64,000 nt of DNA from the NCBI RefSeq assembly GCF_034427655.1, contig NZ_JAXOFX010000004.1, forward strand, positions 350,709-414,708, written 5' to 3'. Position 1 is the stretch's first letter; each line of letters begins with the position of its first letter. Origin of the DNA: Robertmurraya_A mangrovi. Its GTDB lineage: Bacteria; Bacillota; Bacilli; Bacillales; Cytobacillaceae. Below are positions 1-8,931 of this stretch, piece by piece. A model generated the notes under the pieces. It had not been told where the DNA came from and did not search any database. It saw nothing but the letters and a program-made list of their open reading frames with translations. A program made the translations under genes and the position numbers.

Positions 1-107
1 AAAAAATAACGCAGATTGAACTTATACTTATTTTTTATTTGGCACCATTCTGACTTTTTATCTTTGTTGGGGTGGTGTTTTATTATATTTTTGAAAGGAT
101 GACTTAT

Positions 108-1496
108 TTGGAAAAAATTTTAGAAAACCCGGATTACTCCGAACTTCAATCATTACTCATTGGGAAACAACTCCTTCTTGAAGACCTTCCTAAAGAAATT
201 CAGTTTTACAAGGATAAAGGTTATCTGCTCTTTCGTAAGGGTTTAGTTTTTGAAAAGGGTAAGCCGTTTTGTGTTCGTTGTGGGAATAAGGATGGTAGCC
301 TTTTTGCTAGTTTTCCTTGTGCTAGGTGTGGCAGTGAGAATTGTGCATATTGTAGAAAATGTATCATTATGGGGAGGGTGAGTTCTTGCACATCGTTAAT
401 CAGTTGGTGTGGTCCACCTTTAGCTATGAACATTGATTCAGCACTAGAATGGTCGGGTTCTCTATCGCCAGGGCAAAAAGTAGCTTCAAGCAAAGTGGTT
501 GAAGCGGTGGTGAGTAACAAAGAAATTTTAGTTTGGGCAGTGTGTGGAGCAGGAAAGACGGAGGTCTTATTTGAAGGTATTCACAAAGCATTAGCTTCAA
601 ATAAGAGAGTTTGTATCGCAACTCCACGAACCGACGTCGTCCTGGAACTCGCTCCCCGTCTACAAGCTGTCTTTCCAAACATAGAAGTGTCCGCCCTTTA
701 CGGTGGCTCAGAGGACCGTCATAAATACTCTCCCCTAACCATTTCCACCACACATCAACTTCTCCGTTTTTATCAAGCATTTGACACCTTGATCTTAGAT
801 GAAGTAGATGCATTCCCTTACACAGTCGACGCTATGCTTCAATATGCAGTCCAGCAAGCTCGGAAAAAAGAATCCAGTATGATCTATCTTACCGCAACTC
901 CAAACTCCAAGTGGCAGAAAGAGTGTCAAACAGGAAAAAGAGAATATGTTACGATACCAGCTCGGTTTCATCGATATTCCTTACCTGTACCGAAGTTCGT
1001 TTGGTGTGGAAATTGGCAAAAGCTTTTGAAAAAGAAAAAACTTCCTCAAACTGTACTGAGTTGGTTAAAGGAACGGCTAGAGCAAAACAAGCAAGCATTA
1101 CTCTTTATGCCGAACATTCTTCTTATGGAAAAAATTCTCCCAATCGTTCAACAACTTCATCCTGATATACAATCTGTCCACGCGGAAGATCCAAAGCGAA
1201 AAGAAAAAGTCCAGACTATGAGAAACAAAGAAATTCCTCTTCTCTTAACTACCACCATTCTAGAACGTGGGGTTACTTTTCCAAATATAGATGTTGCTGT
1301 TCTAGGAGCAGAAGACCGAATTTTTACCGAAAGTGCTCTTGTGCAAATAGCAGGAAGGGTTGGACGCAGTGCTCAGCATCCAAAAGGAGATATAACTTTT
1401 TTTCATTATGGAAAAACGGTACAAATGGTCAAAGCTAGAAAGCAAATCATGAATATGAATGAGGAAGCTAAGAAAAAGGGGTTGATCGGTGAGTGA
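108..1496 (+). CDS. comFA: ComFA, late competence DNA-uptake helicase/translocase
   Basis: ComFA is a membrane-associated ATPase that helps pull single-stranded DNA into the cell during transformation. The protein shows a cysteine-rich zinc-binding region (four CxxC-like pairs, about residues 55-94), Walker A GAGKT (147-151), a DEVD Walker B (231-234), TATP motif III (262-265) and a motif VI QIAGRVGR near the end, the order of a superfamily 2 helicase. An open frame reaches upstream to GTG 72, and ATG 99 sits directly on the ribosome binding site. TTG 108 has AAAGGA eight bases upstream and fits the ComFA N-terminus best, giving 462 aa. comFC overlaps its stop codon, so the two are translationally coupled. 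In B. subtilis comF genes are switched on by ComK; I did not find a convincing ComK box in the short upstream stretch. Confidence 0.93.
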   Translation: MEKILENPDYSELQSLLIGKQLLLEDLPKEIQFYKDKGYLLFRKGLVFEKGKPFCVRCGNKDGSLFASFPCARCGSENCAYCRKCIIMGRVSSCTSLISWCGPPLAMNIDSALEWSGSLSPGQKVASSKVVEAVVSNKEILVWAVCGAGKTEVLFEGIHKALASNKRVCIATPRTDVVLELAPRLQAVFPNIEVSALYGGSEDRHKYSPLTISTTHQLLRFYQAFDTLILDEVDAFPYTVDAMLQYAVQQARKKESSMIYLTATPNSKWQKECQTGKREYVTIPARFHRYSLPVPKFVWCGNWQKLLKKKKLPQTVLSWLKERLEQNKQALLFMPNILLMEKILPIVQQLHPDIQSVHAEDPKRKEKVQTMRNKEIPLLLTTTILERGVTFPNIDVAVLGAEDRIFTESALVQIAGRVGRSAQHPKGDITFFHYGKTVQMVKARKQIMNMNEEAKKKGLIGE

Positions 1497-2191
1497 ATTG
1501 TCTTTATTGTCATAAAGAAGTTCTTATAGAAGTTAGTTGGACATCCTTATTTTCAAAAAGTAAACCAGCTTTTCTTTGTTCAGAATGTGAGAAACAATTA
1601 AAACCAATCTCAGGCGTCATTTGCAGAACTTGTAACAGGCCACTACAAAGTTTGGAAAGCAGCTACATTAAAGACAGTCAATGTTTTGACTGTGTGCGAT
1701 GGAAAGAGGACGAGGAGTGGAGTGGTTTCCTTGATAGAAATTACTCCATTTATGAGTATAATGAGTTCCTTAAAGAATTCATTGCACGATATAAGTATAG
1801 AGGTGACTACGTACTTGCCAAAGTTTTTTCCGAAACAGTGATAGAGAAACTAAGAACAATTAAATATGACCTGATATCTTATATTCCCCTCAGTCAAGAA
1901 AGGCTCCACGAGAGAGGGTTTAATCAATCAGAGGCCATAATTAAAGAGGCAGGAAAAACTCCCTCGGGATTACTTCAAAGAACCCACTCAGAGAAACAAT
2001 CCAAAAAATCTCGCCAAGACCGAATCCATCTTCCACAAGTTTTTCAGGTAAAGCGAGACTTAGATTTAACTAATAAAAAAATCCTCCTAGTTGATGATAT
2101 ATACACAACCGGTTCAACATTAAGGCATGCAGCTAAGGTGCTGAAACAATCCGGAGCCATTTCAATTTCCTCTTTAACTATTGCACGATGA
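1493..2191 (+). CDS. comFC: ComFC, phosphoribosyltransferase-fold competence protein
   Basis: ComFC is a late competence protein needed for efficient DNA uptake and processing; its exact biochemical role is not settled. The 232-aa product has three N-terminal CxxC pairs, probably one or two zinc sites (about residues 3-65), and a C-terminal type I phosphoribosyltransferase domain with the PRPP loop VDDIYTTGST (about 200-209). The GTG start overlaps the comFA stop (GTGA), with AAAGGGG just upstream inside comFA. Length and order match the B. subtilis comF operon; comFB, which lies between the two in B. subtilis, is missing. Confidence 0.92.
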   Translation: MNCLYCHKEVLIEVSWTSLFSKSKPAFLCSECEKQLKPISGVICRTCNRPLQSLESSYIKDSQCFDCVRWKEDEEWSGFLDRNYSIYEYNEFLKEFIARYKYRGDYVLAKVFSETVIEKLRTIKYDLISYIPLSQERLHERGFNQSEAIIKEAGKTPSGLLQRTHSEKQSKKSRQDRIHLPQVFQVKRDLDLTNKKILLVDDIYTTGSTLRHAAKVLKQSGAISISSLTIAR

Positions 2192-2253
2192 ATATTAGTG
2201 CTCCGTTTCAAATTGTAGTATCATAGTTTAAGATACGAAGGAGTGTGAAAAAG

Positions 2254-2676
2254 ATGAAAATCATAAAATTTCTAATAGTTCCTCTCGTCATACTTGGCAT
2301 CATTGGATATGGGATTTATTTCTACGGAACAAGCCTCGCTTCTGAGAAGTTGATGAATGAAGTAAGTACTGAACTTGAAAACAGTGGAGAGATGGAAGCT
2401 ATTAAGCAATCCATTGAAAACGATCCTGAGTTAAAAGCTTTTATAGAGGGAGCAGAGAATGTAGATGAAAGTAAGCTTCCTTTCACAACAAAAGAGGATG
2501 CAACAAGAGTATTAATTAATAAAATCGGTATATCCGAGATTCTTGATATAAAATCAAAAGCAGAAACAGGGAATATTTCAAAGGAAGAGGTTCTTCAAGA
2601 GTTACAAAATAAACTCACAGAAGAAGAAATTCTCGCTTTAAAGGTAATAGCATATAAAGAAGTTTATGGTAAGTAA
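2254..2676 (+). CDS. Small membrane-anchored protein, function unknown
   Basis: I do not recognise the family. With the ATG at 2254, which has AAGGAG ten bases upstream (a GTG at 2245 is too close to it), the protein is 140 aa. It starts with a basic tip and one hydrophobic segment of about 20 residues, IIKFLIVPLVILGIIGYGIY, without a lipobox, so it is probably an N-terminally anchored extracytoplasmic protein. The rest is acidic, helical and rich in Glu and Lys. It lies between comFC and yvyF, 62 bases after comFC, and may be cotranscribed with the competence genes. Its link to either competence or motility is unknown. Confidence 0.6.
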   Translation: MKIIKFLIVPLVILGIIGYGIYFYGTSLASEKLMNEVSTELENSGEMEAIKQSIENDPELKAFIEGAENVDESKLPFTTKEDATRVLINKIGISEILDIKSKAETGNISKEEVLQELQNKLTEEEILALKVIAYKEVYGK

Positions 2677-2680
2677 AATA

Positions 2681-2704
2681 GGGGGCTGAGGCTCTCTTTT
2701 TTTA
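2681..2704 (+). terminator. Weak intrinsic terminator candidate
   Basis: GGGGGC and GCTCTC can pair with two G-U pairs around a TGAG loop, followed by eight T residues. The stem is only six pairs, so this is a tentative call; it sits just after the small membrane protein gene. Confidence 0.4.
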
Positions 2705-2808
2705 TACCAATAATTAATAGAATAACTGTCTATTAATTTTCATACCTTTCCGACATTTTTCAAGCTATAATAGAAAAAAACAACATTCGGAGAGGGGATT
2801 TCCGTGTT

Positions 2809-3240
2809 ATGGCTGAATTAATGAATTGCCCTAAATGTGATGAAATATTTGTCAAAAATCAATTCCGAGATATATGCCAAAAGTGTTGGAAAGAAGAAGA
2901 AAAAGATTATGAGACGGTTTATCAGTTTCTAAGAAAAAGAGAAAACCGTGCTGCTACTATGGAACAGGTTGTGGAAGAGACAGGAGTAGAAGAAGACATA
3001 ATTTTAAAATTTATTCGACAAGGTCGATTAAAAGTGACTTCCTTTCCTAATTTAGGATACCCATGTCAAAAATGCGGTAAAATTATTCAAAGGGAAAAGG
3101 TTTGCCCGCCTTGTGCTGAGCAACTAAGAAAAGAACTAGAATTACACAAAAATGAAGAAGAACGAAAGAGAGAAATTGAAAAAAGAGACAAACAAGCTAC
3201 TTATTTCTCTGTTGATGAAGACTTTCGAAAACATCGTTAA
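2809..3240 (+). CDS. yvyF: YvyF, TIGR03826-type flagellar operon protein
   Basis: This matches the YvyF family that opens the flgM operon in Bacillus. The 143-aa protein has zinc-ribbon pairs at each end (CPKC...CQKC near the start, CQKC...CPPC near residues 86-103) around a helix-turn-helix-like middle (TMEQVVEETGVEEDIILKFI). The family is thought to act in regulating late flagellar expression, but no mechanism is established. ATG 2809 has GGAGAGGGGA ten bases upstream. In B. subtilis flgM follows directly; here a terminator and about 8.8 kb of extra genes intervene. Confidence 0.85.
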   Translation: MAELMNCPKCDEIFVKNQFRDICQKCWKEEEKDYETVYQFLRKRENRAATMEQVVEETGVEEDIILKFIRQGRLKVTSFPNLGYPCQKCGKIIQREKVCPPCAEQLRKELELHKNEEERKREIEKRDKQATYFSVDEDFRKHR

Positions 3241-3270
3241 GCCGGATGCCATAGCATTCGGTTTTTCTTT
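3241..3270 (+). terminator. Intrinsic terminator after yvyF
   Basis: GCCGGATGC and GCATTCGGT form a nine-pair stem with a four-base loop followed by a T-rich run. It begins directly after the yvyF stop and separates yvyF from the inserted module. Confidence 0.85.
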
Positions 3271-3287
3271 TTGCCTAAATGTTGCAA

Positions 3288-3314
3288 TTAATATTATGAC
3301 CAACTATCCGATAA
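3288..3314 (+). promoter_or_regulatory. Sigma-D type promoter for the FliK-like gene
   Basis: TTAA at 3288-3291, exactly 15 bases, then TCCGATAA at 3307-3314. This fits the sigma-D consensus TAAA-N15-GCCGATAT with a few deviations and lies 38 bases before the chosen start codon. Confidence 0.7.
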
Positions 3315-3351
3315 AACTAATATAGTGATATGTTCGGGAGTGGATTATAAC

Positions 3352-6300
3352 ATGCAGATAAATAACCATCTTTTAAATAGGTCAATACCAGCTACGGACA
3401 CACCTCTTGAATTGAAGCAAGGGGAAATTTATAGTGCTCAAATTAAAGAACGAGTTTCGGACACAGAGGCTGTCATACAGATTAGAGGAAAAGAGATAAC
3501 AGCACGCTTTGATGGGGCGGTTCCAACTGGAGATCGTGTAGCTGTACAGATAACAGGCCAGCAGAACCAAACCGTTACACTTAAAACCATTGAAAGTGAA
3601 GTAACGACTACAAGATCACCTCAATCGAATGAAGCTAAAGTATTTCAAAGTCTAGGTCTGTCAGAAAATGACAGCCTAGAATTAAAGCAAGCTGTAAAAA
3701 TCCTATTCGAAAAAGGAGCACCTTTGTCAAAAGAAGTCGTGAACGAACTAAAGACATTTTTTGATAAAGCGGATGGTACACCTGAAGCTAAAGTTGATAC
3801 GGTTAGAGCACTAGCAAACAAAAAACTAGAAGTCACCCAAACACACCTACGTGCGGTCCATGAAGCATTAAATGGAAAGCCATTAAATGAAGTATTAACT
3901 TCCATTGCGAAGGAAATAGATCCGAATTTTGAAATAAAACCAGTAGAAACTAGTCGTGTACAGACAACAAACTCTCAACCAAGCGCGACACCTATTGAGA
4001 CAAAACAAGATGAAACTATTAATAAATCAGTAGTCTCGAAAGAAAACCAGCTAAGTAATTTAGTAGCAACTGTAAGAAAAGCTATAGAAAATGAACCAGA
4101 TTTACAAAAGGCAATTGCGAAAGTTAAAGAAGAGATTGTTAATAACCCTAAAATAGATCGTGAACTAGCTGGAAAAATAGAAAAGGTAAGTTTAGAAGCA
4201 GAAAAGCTACAGACCATTGGAAAAGAAAGATTAGTTCAAGCGCTTAAAACGGCAGAAGAGCAACTAGTGAAAAAAGAGCAGCAAGTTAGTCAACCGCTAC
4301 CTTCAGCTGAGACAAAAATAGCTCCAACAAGTGAAAATCGAACTCCTAGTGAAGTATTAAAATCGTTAAAAGAAGAAGTAGTGGGAAGTCCTAACCTTCA
4401 AAAGTCATTAGATAAAGTATATGCAGAACTATCAAAGATGACAGAACTACCCAAGGAAACGATTGCAAAAGTTGAAAAAGCTCTCCAAGAAGCAAGAGAT
4501 TTGTTAAGACAAGGAAGAGTGACTGCGGGGAAAGAAGTCCTTAGTAAGGTGCTTGCGGAAGTAGAAGTTGAGGCCAATAAACCGGGTTTTAGTAATAAAC
4601 CTGCAATTGAAGTAGTAAAACAAGTCAAAGAGGCTGTACAACAAGAATCAAAGTTACAAAATGCAGTCGACCAAGTCCGTGAACAGGTTGTTAATAATCC
4701 GAAAGTTGACCGTGAAGTTGCGCAAAAGATAGAGAAAGCTGTTCAAGAAGTCATTCAACTCCAACAACAAGGAAAAGAAGCAGCTGGCCGTGAGAGATTA
4801 GTGCAAGCACTAGTTCAAGCAGAAGTAGAGTTGAATGAAGTAGAAACAAAAGCACAACGGACTCAACCGGAACCACGCCCAAGTGAAGCGGTAAAACAAG
4901 TCAAAGAGGTTGTACAACAAGAGCCAAAGCTGCAAAAAGCAGTAGAGCAAGTTCGTGACCAAATTATCAACAATCCAAAAATTGACCGTGAAATCGCTCA
5001 GAAAATAGAGAAAGCGGTACAAGAAGCCGTTCAACTCCAACAACAAGGAAAAGAAGCAGCTGGCCGTGAGAGATTAGCACATGCATTGTCTCAAGCAGAA
5101 GTAGAGTTGAATGAAGTAGAAACAAAAGCACAACGGACTCAACCGGAATCACGCCCAAGTGAAGCGGTAAAACAAGTCAAAGAGGTTGTACAACAAGAGC
5201 CAAAGCTGCAAAAAGCAGTAGAGCAAGTTCGTGACCAAATTATCAACAATCCAAAAATTGACCGTGAATTTGTACAAAAAATAGAGAAAGCGGTTCAAGA
5301 AGCTACCCAACTGCAACGGCAAGGAAAAGAAGCAGTAGGCCGCGAGCGGTTAGTGCAGGCACTAGCTCAAGCAGAAGTAGAGTTGAACGAAGTAGAAACA
5401 AAAGTACACCGAAATCAAAATGAACCACGCCCAAGTGAAGTGGTTAAGCAGGTCAAAGAGGTTGTACAACAAGAGCCAAAGCTGCAAAAAGCAGCAGAAC
5501 AAGTGCGCGACCAAATTATTAATAATCCTAAAATTGATCGAGAAGTGGCACAAAAGATAGAGAGAGCAGTCCAAGAAGCTGTACAGCTACAACAACAAGG
5601 AAAAGAAGCGGTAGGCCGCGAAAGGTTAGTACAAGCATTAGCTCAAGCTGAAGTAGAGTTAAATGAAGCAGAAACAAAAGCACCACGTACTCAAACAGAA
5701 CTACGCCCAAGTGAAGTGGTAAAACAAGTCAGAGAGGTTGTACAACAAGAACCGAAGCTACAAAAAGCCGTAGAACAAGTCCGTGAACAAATTGTTAATA
5801 ATCCTAAAGTTGATAGAGAAGTGGCACAAAAGATAGAAAAAGCCGTTCAAGAAGCTGTACAACTACAACAGCAAGGAAAAGAGAATGCCATCCGCGAGAG
5901 GTTAGTACAAGCACTATCTCAAGCGGAAGTAGAGTTGAGCGAAGCCGAAACAAAAGTACAAAGTACTCAAACAGAACCACGTCCAAATGAAGTGGTTAAA
6001 CAAGTCAAAGAGGCTGTCCAGCAAGAACCAAAACTTCAAAAAGCAGTAGAACAAGTGCGTGACCAAATTGTTAATAATCCTAAAGTTGATCGAGAAGTGG
6101 CACAAAAGATAGAGAGAGCAGTCCAAGAAGCCATCCAACTGCAACAACAAGGAAAAGAACTAGCCGGCCGTGAAAGACTAGTTCAAGCACTTAATCAAGC
6201 AGAAGTAGAATTGGATAGTTCCCGAAAAGGAAAGCAGCAATCTTCAGAAAACGTAACTCAAGGTAACAATAAAACTTCAGAAGTTAATACCAGTCCTAAA

Positions 6301-8121
6301 GAAGCTATTAAACAGCTTAGAGAACAAATACAACAAGAACCAAGTATCAAGAAAGTAATGCAAAAAGTCCAAGAGCAACTATTAAACAATAAAACAATGG
6401 ATTCAGAAACAATTAAAAACCTAAATAGACTAGCAAACCAGGCCGATCAACTAGATCAAGCTGGCCGTGAACGTTTAGTAAAAATGTTACAGCAAGTTGA
6501 ATTAGAATTGAAAATCACAGAAATCAAACAGACTAAGGTTCCAGATGTTCAAACAACTAACCAAGGTACTAATAGTCTAAATAGTCAAACTCAACAACCT
6601 TCAAATAATTCGAACATGGAGGAAATGAGTCCAATCCAAGCAAAGCCCAGCGAAACAATTAAACAAGCATTAAAAATGTTCCAATCAGAACCTAATTTAG
6701 AAGAGGCACTGAACCTAGTTCGAAAAGAAGTATCTAGCAATCTAAATATAAACTTAAACCATTTATCTCGGGCAGAAGAGGCAATTAATCACGCACAACA
6801 ATTAAAAGATAAAGGCCGAGAGATTGCAGCGCGACAGCACATTAATAAAGAACTAACAGAACTAGAGCAAACACTAAAAAGCACAGAACCACAAATAAAT
6901 TCCCTACAGAAAGCAGATAATGGAGCTCAGTATGACCTAAATGAATTACTCCAGCCGTTACAACTGCAATCAAAAGACATTTTAGTTACTAAAGTTACTC
7001 AGAGACTAGCAAATGCAACAAATGAATTTAGTGAACTAAAAAGAGATATTTCAAGAAACCTAGATTCAGTTCAAAGATTAATTGACACTTACAAGAAAAA
7101 TGCTTTCCCACAGGCAAAGCAAATGCTAGAGACGACTATTAGTAAGCTAGATAATGCCATTTTAAAAAGTGACATGATGTTATTTACGGATATGAGAACG
7201 GAAAAACAGCTTCTTCAAGCTAGTTCGCAATTGGCAGATGCAAAAAAGCTATTAGCAAAAGGAGAATTCTCGGAGGCTTCAAAACTAGTAGGGCAAGTAA
7301 AAGAGTTAATAGATAAAATCATCTACAAACCAACTGAACAAAAAATTATGCATTTTGTTGGAAAAGAGAGTCTTGCAATGGAAGGGCGTTCTACTTCTCA
7401 ACAGCTATTAGGTCAGTTCGAACAAGCAGCTCGTGGTTTTGTTCAACAAGAACCATCTGCACGATCAATGTTTGAAGCTGTCCGTTCAATGGGACTAAAC
7501 CACGATAGTGAGTTAGCTAATTCATTAGTTTTCAAAAATGGTGATCAATCACAGCAAGAACAAAATCAGCAACATCAACAAAACCTAAAAGCAATTCTAA
7601 TGAAGTTGCAAGGCGAAGAGGCGGGAACACGTGTAGCCCAACAAGCGGAACAGGCTTTAAATAATTTAACAGGGCAGCAGCTTTTAAGTAAATCAGACTC
7701 ATCAGGCACAATGCAAAGTATGCTGTTAAATCTACCAATGATGTTAGGTGGAAAACCTGAGAATATTCAAGTGTACGTAAACTCGAAAAACGAAGGGCAA
7801 CAAGTTGATTGGGAAAATTGTAGTTTATACTTCCTACTAGAAACAAAGAGACTTGGTGATGTAGGCATCATGCTATCTTCAACAGATCGAAACTTATCAA
7901 TCACTATTAAAAACGATAAACCTGGATTTAAAGAAAAAATGGAACCTATTGCAGGTTTAGCAAAAGAGAAATTAAAAGAAGTTGGATATAACGTGGGTAG
8001 CATTAATTTTACAAGAATGACACCAATTAACTCCGTTCCAGCAAACGAAACTCAACCAACGAACGAGTCAAAACCACAACGACCTGTATTTACAGAGAAA
8101 GGAATGGACTTCAAAATATGA
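3352..8121 (+). CDS. Very long FliK-like hook-length/export-switch protein with tandem helical repeats
   Basis: FliK-type proteins measure hook length and switch the flagellar export gate by contacting the FlhB C-terminal domain. ATG 3352, with GGGAGTGG upstream, gives 1,589 aa, several times the usual FliK length (about 400-650). An N-terminal beta-rich region (about 13-85) resembles the N-terminus of Firmicutes FliK/YlqG proteins. About ten Glu/Gln/Lys-rich helical repeats follow, starting near residues 238, 336, 422, 514, 606, 698, 790, 882, 986 and 1103; the middle six are exactly 92 residues apart. The unit core reads like VKQVKEVVQQEPKLQKAVEQ and continues through NNPKIDRE to GRERLVQAL. 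The C-terminal domain (about 1470-1560, IQVYVNSK... LGDVGIMLSSTDRNLSITI) fits Flg_hook. The next gene, an FlhB-C protein, overlaps the stop. FliK kinship is well supported; a ruler role is inference. Confidence 0.8.
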   Translation: MQINNHLLNRSIPATDTPLELKQGEIYSAQIKERVSDTEAVIQIRGKEITARFDGAVPTGDRVAVQITGQQNQTVTLKTIESEVTTTRSPQSNEAKVFQSLGLSENDSLELKQAVKILFEKGAPLSKEVVNELKTFFDKADGTPEAKVDTVRALANKKLEVTQTHLRAVHEALNGKPLNEVLTSIAKEIDPNFEIKPVETSRVQTTNSQPSATPIETKQDETINKSVVSKENQLSNLVATVRKAIENEPDLQKAIAKVKEEIVNNPKIDRELAGKIEKVSLEAEKLQTIGKERLVQALKTAEEQLVKKEQQVSQPLPSAETKIAPTSENRTPSEVLKSLKEEVVGSPNLQKSLDKVYAELSKMTELPKETIAKVEKALQEARDLLRQGRVTAGKEVLSKVLAEVEVEANKPGFSNKPAIEVVKQVKEAVQQESKLQNAVDQVREQVVNNPKVDREVAQKIEKAVQEVIQLQQQGKEAAGRERLVQALVQAEVELNEVETKAQRTQPEPRPSEAVKQVKEVVQQEPKLQKAVEQVRDQIINNPKIDREIAQKIEKAVQEAVQLQQQGKEAAGRERLAHALSQAEVELNEVETKAQRTQPESRPSEAVKQVKEVVQQEPKLQKAVEQVRDQIINNPKIDREFVQKIEKAVQEATQLQRQGKEAVGRERLVQALAQAEVELNEVETKVHRNQNEPRPSEVVKQVKEVVQQEPKLQKAAEQVRDQIINNPKIDREVAQKIERAVQEAVQLQQQGKEAVGRERLVQALAQAEVELNEAETKAPRTQTELRPSEVVKQVREVVQQEPKLQKAVEQVREQIVNNPKVDREVAQKIEKAVQEAVQLQQQGKENAIRERLVQALSQAEVELSEAETKVQSTQTEPRPNEVVKQVKEAVQQEPKLQKAVEQVRDQIVNNPKVDREVAQKIERAVQEAIQLQQQGKELAGRERLVQALNQAEVELDSSRKGKQQSSENVTQGNNKTSEVNTSPKEAIKQLREQIQQEPSIKKVMQKVQEQLLNNKTMDSETIKNLNRLANQADQLDQAGRERLVKMLQQVELELKITEIKQTKVPDVQTTNQGTNSLNSQTQQPSNNSNMEEMSPIQAKPSETIKQALKMFQSEPNLEEALNLVRKEVSSNLNINLNHLSRAEEAINHAQQLKDKGREIAARQHINKELTELEQTLKSTEPQINSLQKADNGAQYDLNELLQPLQLQSKDILVTKVTQRLANATNEFSELKRDISRNLDSVQRLIDTYKKNAFPQAKQMLETTISKLDNAILKSDMMLFTDMRTEKQLLQASSQLADAKKLLAKGEFSEASKLVGQVKELIDKIIYKPTEQKIMHFVGKESLAMEGRSTSQQLLGQFEQAARGFVQQEPSARSMFEAVRSMGLNHDSELANSLVFKNGDQSQQEQNQQHQQNLKAILMKLQGEEAGTRVAQQAEQALNNLTGQQLLSKSDSSGTMQSMLLNLPMMLGGKPENIQVYVNSKNEGQQVDWENCSLYFLLETKRLGDVGIMLSSTDRNLSITIKNDKPGFKEKMEPIAGLAKEKLKEVGYNVGSINFTRMTPINSVPANETQPTNESKPQRPVFTEKGMDFKI
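4603..6258 (+). repeat. Six in-register 276-bp coding tandem repeats
   Basis: Equivalent codons lie at 4615, 4891, 5167, 5443, 5719 and 5995, an exact 276-bp (92-codon) period. The units around 4815-4992 and 5091-5268 are almost identical in DNA, which suggests recent duplication or gene conversion. More diverged units occur on both sides, at about 4063, 4357, 6307 and 6658, with different spacing. Confidence 0.95.
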
Positions 8122-8417
8122 TGGTTTCAAAGTTTTATAACCAAAAAAGACGAAGAGAATTAAACGGTCCTTCTGCGGCAGTCATTAAATATGATGAAGA
8201 AACAGGCAAAGCACCAACAGTGGTAGCTCAAGGTAAAGGACAAGTAGCTAAGCAAATCATAGAGCTAGCTAAACAAAATAATATTCATATGCAAGAGGAC
8301 TCTTCACTAGTGGCAAACCTACTAGATATGGACTTGGGGGATAATATTCCCCCTCAGTTATACTCAGTTATGGCAGAGGTTTTACTACTAATTGAGGAAA
8401 TGGAAAAAAACTATTAA
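8118..8417 (+). CDS. Free-standing FlhB C-terminal-domain protein (YlqH-like)
   Basis: This 99-aa protein aligns with the cytoplasmic C-terminal domain of FlhB, the export-gate subunit that FliK contacts to switch substrates. It has no membrane part. Where FlhB has its self-cleaving NPTH, this protein has NGPS (residues 16-19), followed by AAVIKYDEETGKAPTVVAQG, IIELAKQNNIHMQED, LVANLL and GDNIPPQLYSVMAEVL, all typical of the domain. It therefore looks like the already-cleaved fragment made as a separate protein. ATG 8118 overlaps the FliK-like stop (ATGA), so expression is coupled. B. subtilis has a comparable pair, ylqG-ylqH, outside the flagellin locus. The function of such stand-alone domains is not established. 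Confidence 0.85.
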   Translation: MMVSKFYNQKRRRELNGPSAAVIKYDEETGKAPTVVAQGKGQVAKQIIELAKQNNIHMQEDSSLVANLLDMDLGDNIPPQLYSVMAEVLLLIEEMEKNY

Positions 8418-8424
8418 CAACTAC

Positions 8425-8451
8425 TAAACTTGTCGAAATCTGAACCGATAA
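8425..8451 (+). promoter_or_regulatory. Sigma-D type promoter for fliS2-flagellin
   Basis: TAAA at 8425-8428, exactly 15 bases, then ACCGATAA at 8444-8451. It lies 33 bases before the GTG start of the FliS-like gene. Confidence 0.8.
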
Positions 8452-8483
8452 AAAATGTAGATAACCTTTGGAGGTGCACATAA

Positions 8484-8918
8484 GTGACCAGTATTTTTAC
8501 AGAGTCCGCTATCCATCAAAAATCACCTCAAGAAATAACAGAGCTGCTGTATGAAGTCTGCTTAACTAACTTAGAGGAAGCTATAAAAGATATAAACAAT
8601 AGAGATTATGTAATAGCCAATAAGAAGTTACAAAAAGCTAATGATATTCTGTATCGCCTTGGTGCAGGCTTAAATTATGAGGCAGGTATAATAGCTGACC
8701 AATTAGATGCTTTGTACAACCATATGGCAGATCGGATAATTGAAGCTAATTATAAAAAAGATATTGAAATAATCAAACATGTAATTAAAGTGTTAGAGCC
8801 TATAGCTCAGGCATGGAATGATGCTGTTAAGAAAAAACCTTCTCAGCTCACAACAGGAGTTAGACAGAAAACTATGGCATATGAACAAAACATTCTTACT
8901 GAAGAAAAACTAAAATAG
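8484..8918 (+). CDS. FliS-family flagellin chaperone, second copy
   Basis: FliS binds the C-terminal disordered part of flagellin, keeps it unpolymerised and delivers it to the export apparatus. The 144-aa product has the FliS four-helix pattern: SPQEITELLYEVCLTNLEEA near the start, a central LQKANDILYRLGAGLNYEAG, and ALYNHMADRIIEANYKKD. It differs strongly from the other FliS at 43.2 kb. The GTG start at 8484 has GGAGGTG seven bases upstream. The gene lies 13 bases before the large flagellin and is probably its dedicated chaperone (inference from position). Confidence 0.82.
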   Translation: MTSIFTESAIHQKSPQEITELLYEVCLTNLEEAIKDINNRDYVIANKKLQKANDILYRLGAGLNYEAGIIADQLDALYNHMADRIIEANYKKDIEIIKHVIKVLEPIAQAWNDAVKKKPSQLTTGVRQKTMAYEQNILTEEKLK

Positions 8919-8931
8919 AAGGAGATTTCAC

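Noticed and set aside
4398..6150. Several minus-strand frames of 60-80 codons in the FliK-like repeats
   Set aside because: They recur at the repeat period and are shadows of the repeated coding strand, with no ribosome binding sites.
4603..6258. Tandem repeats as a possible CRISPR array
   Set aside because: The 276-bp units have no spacers, keep the reading frame and are protein repeats.
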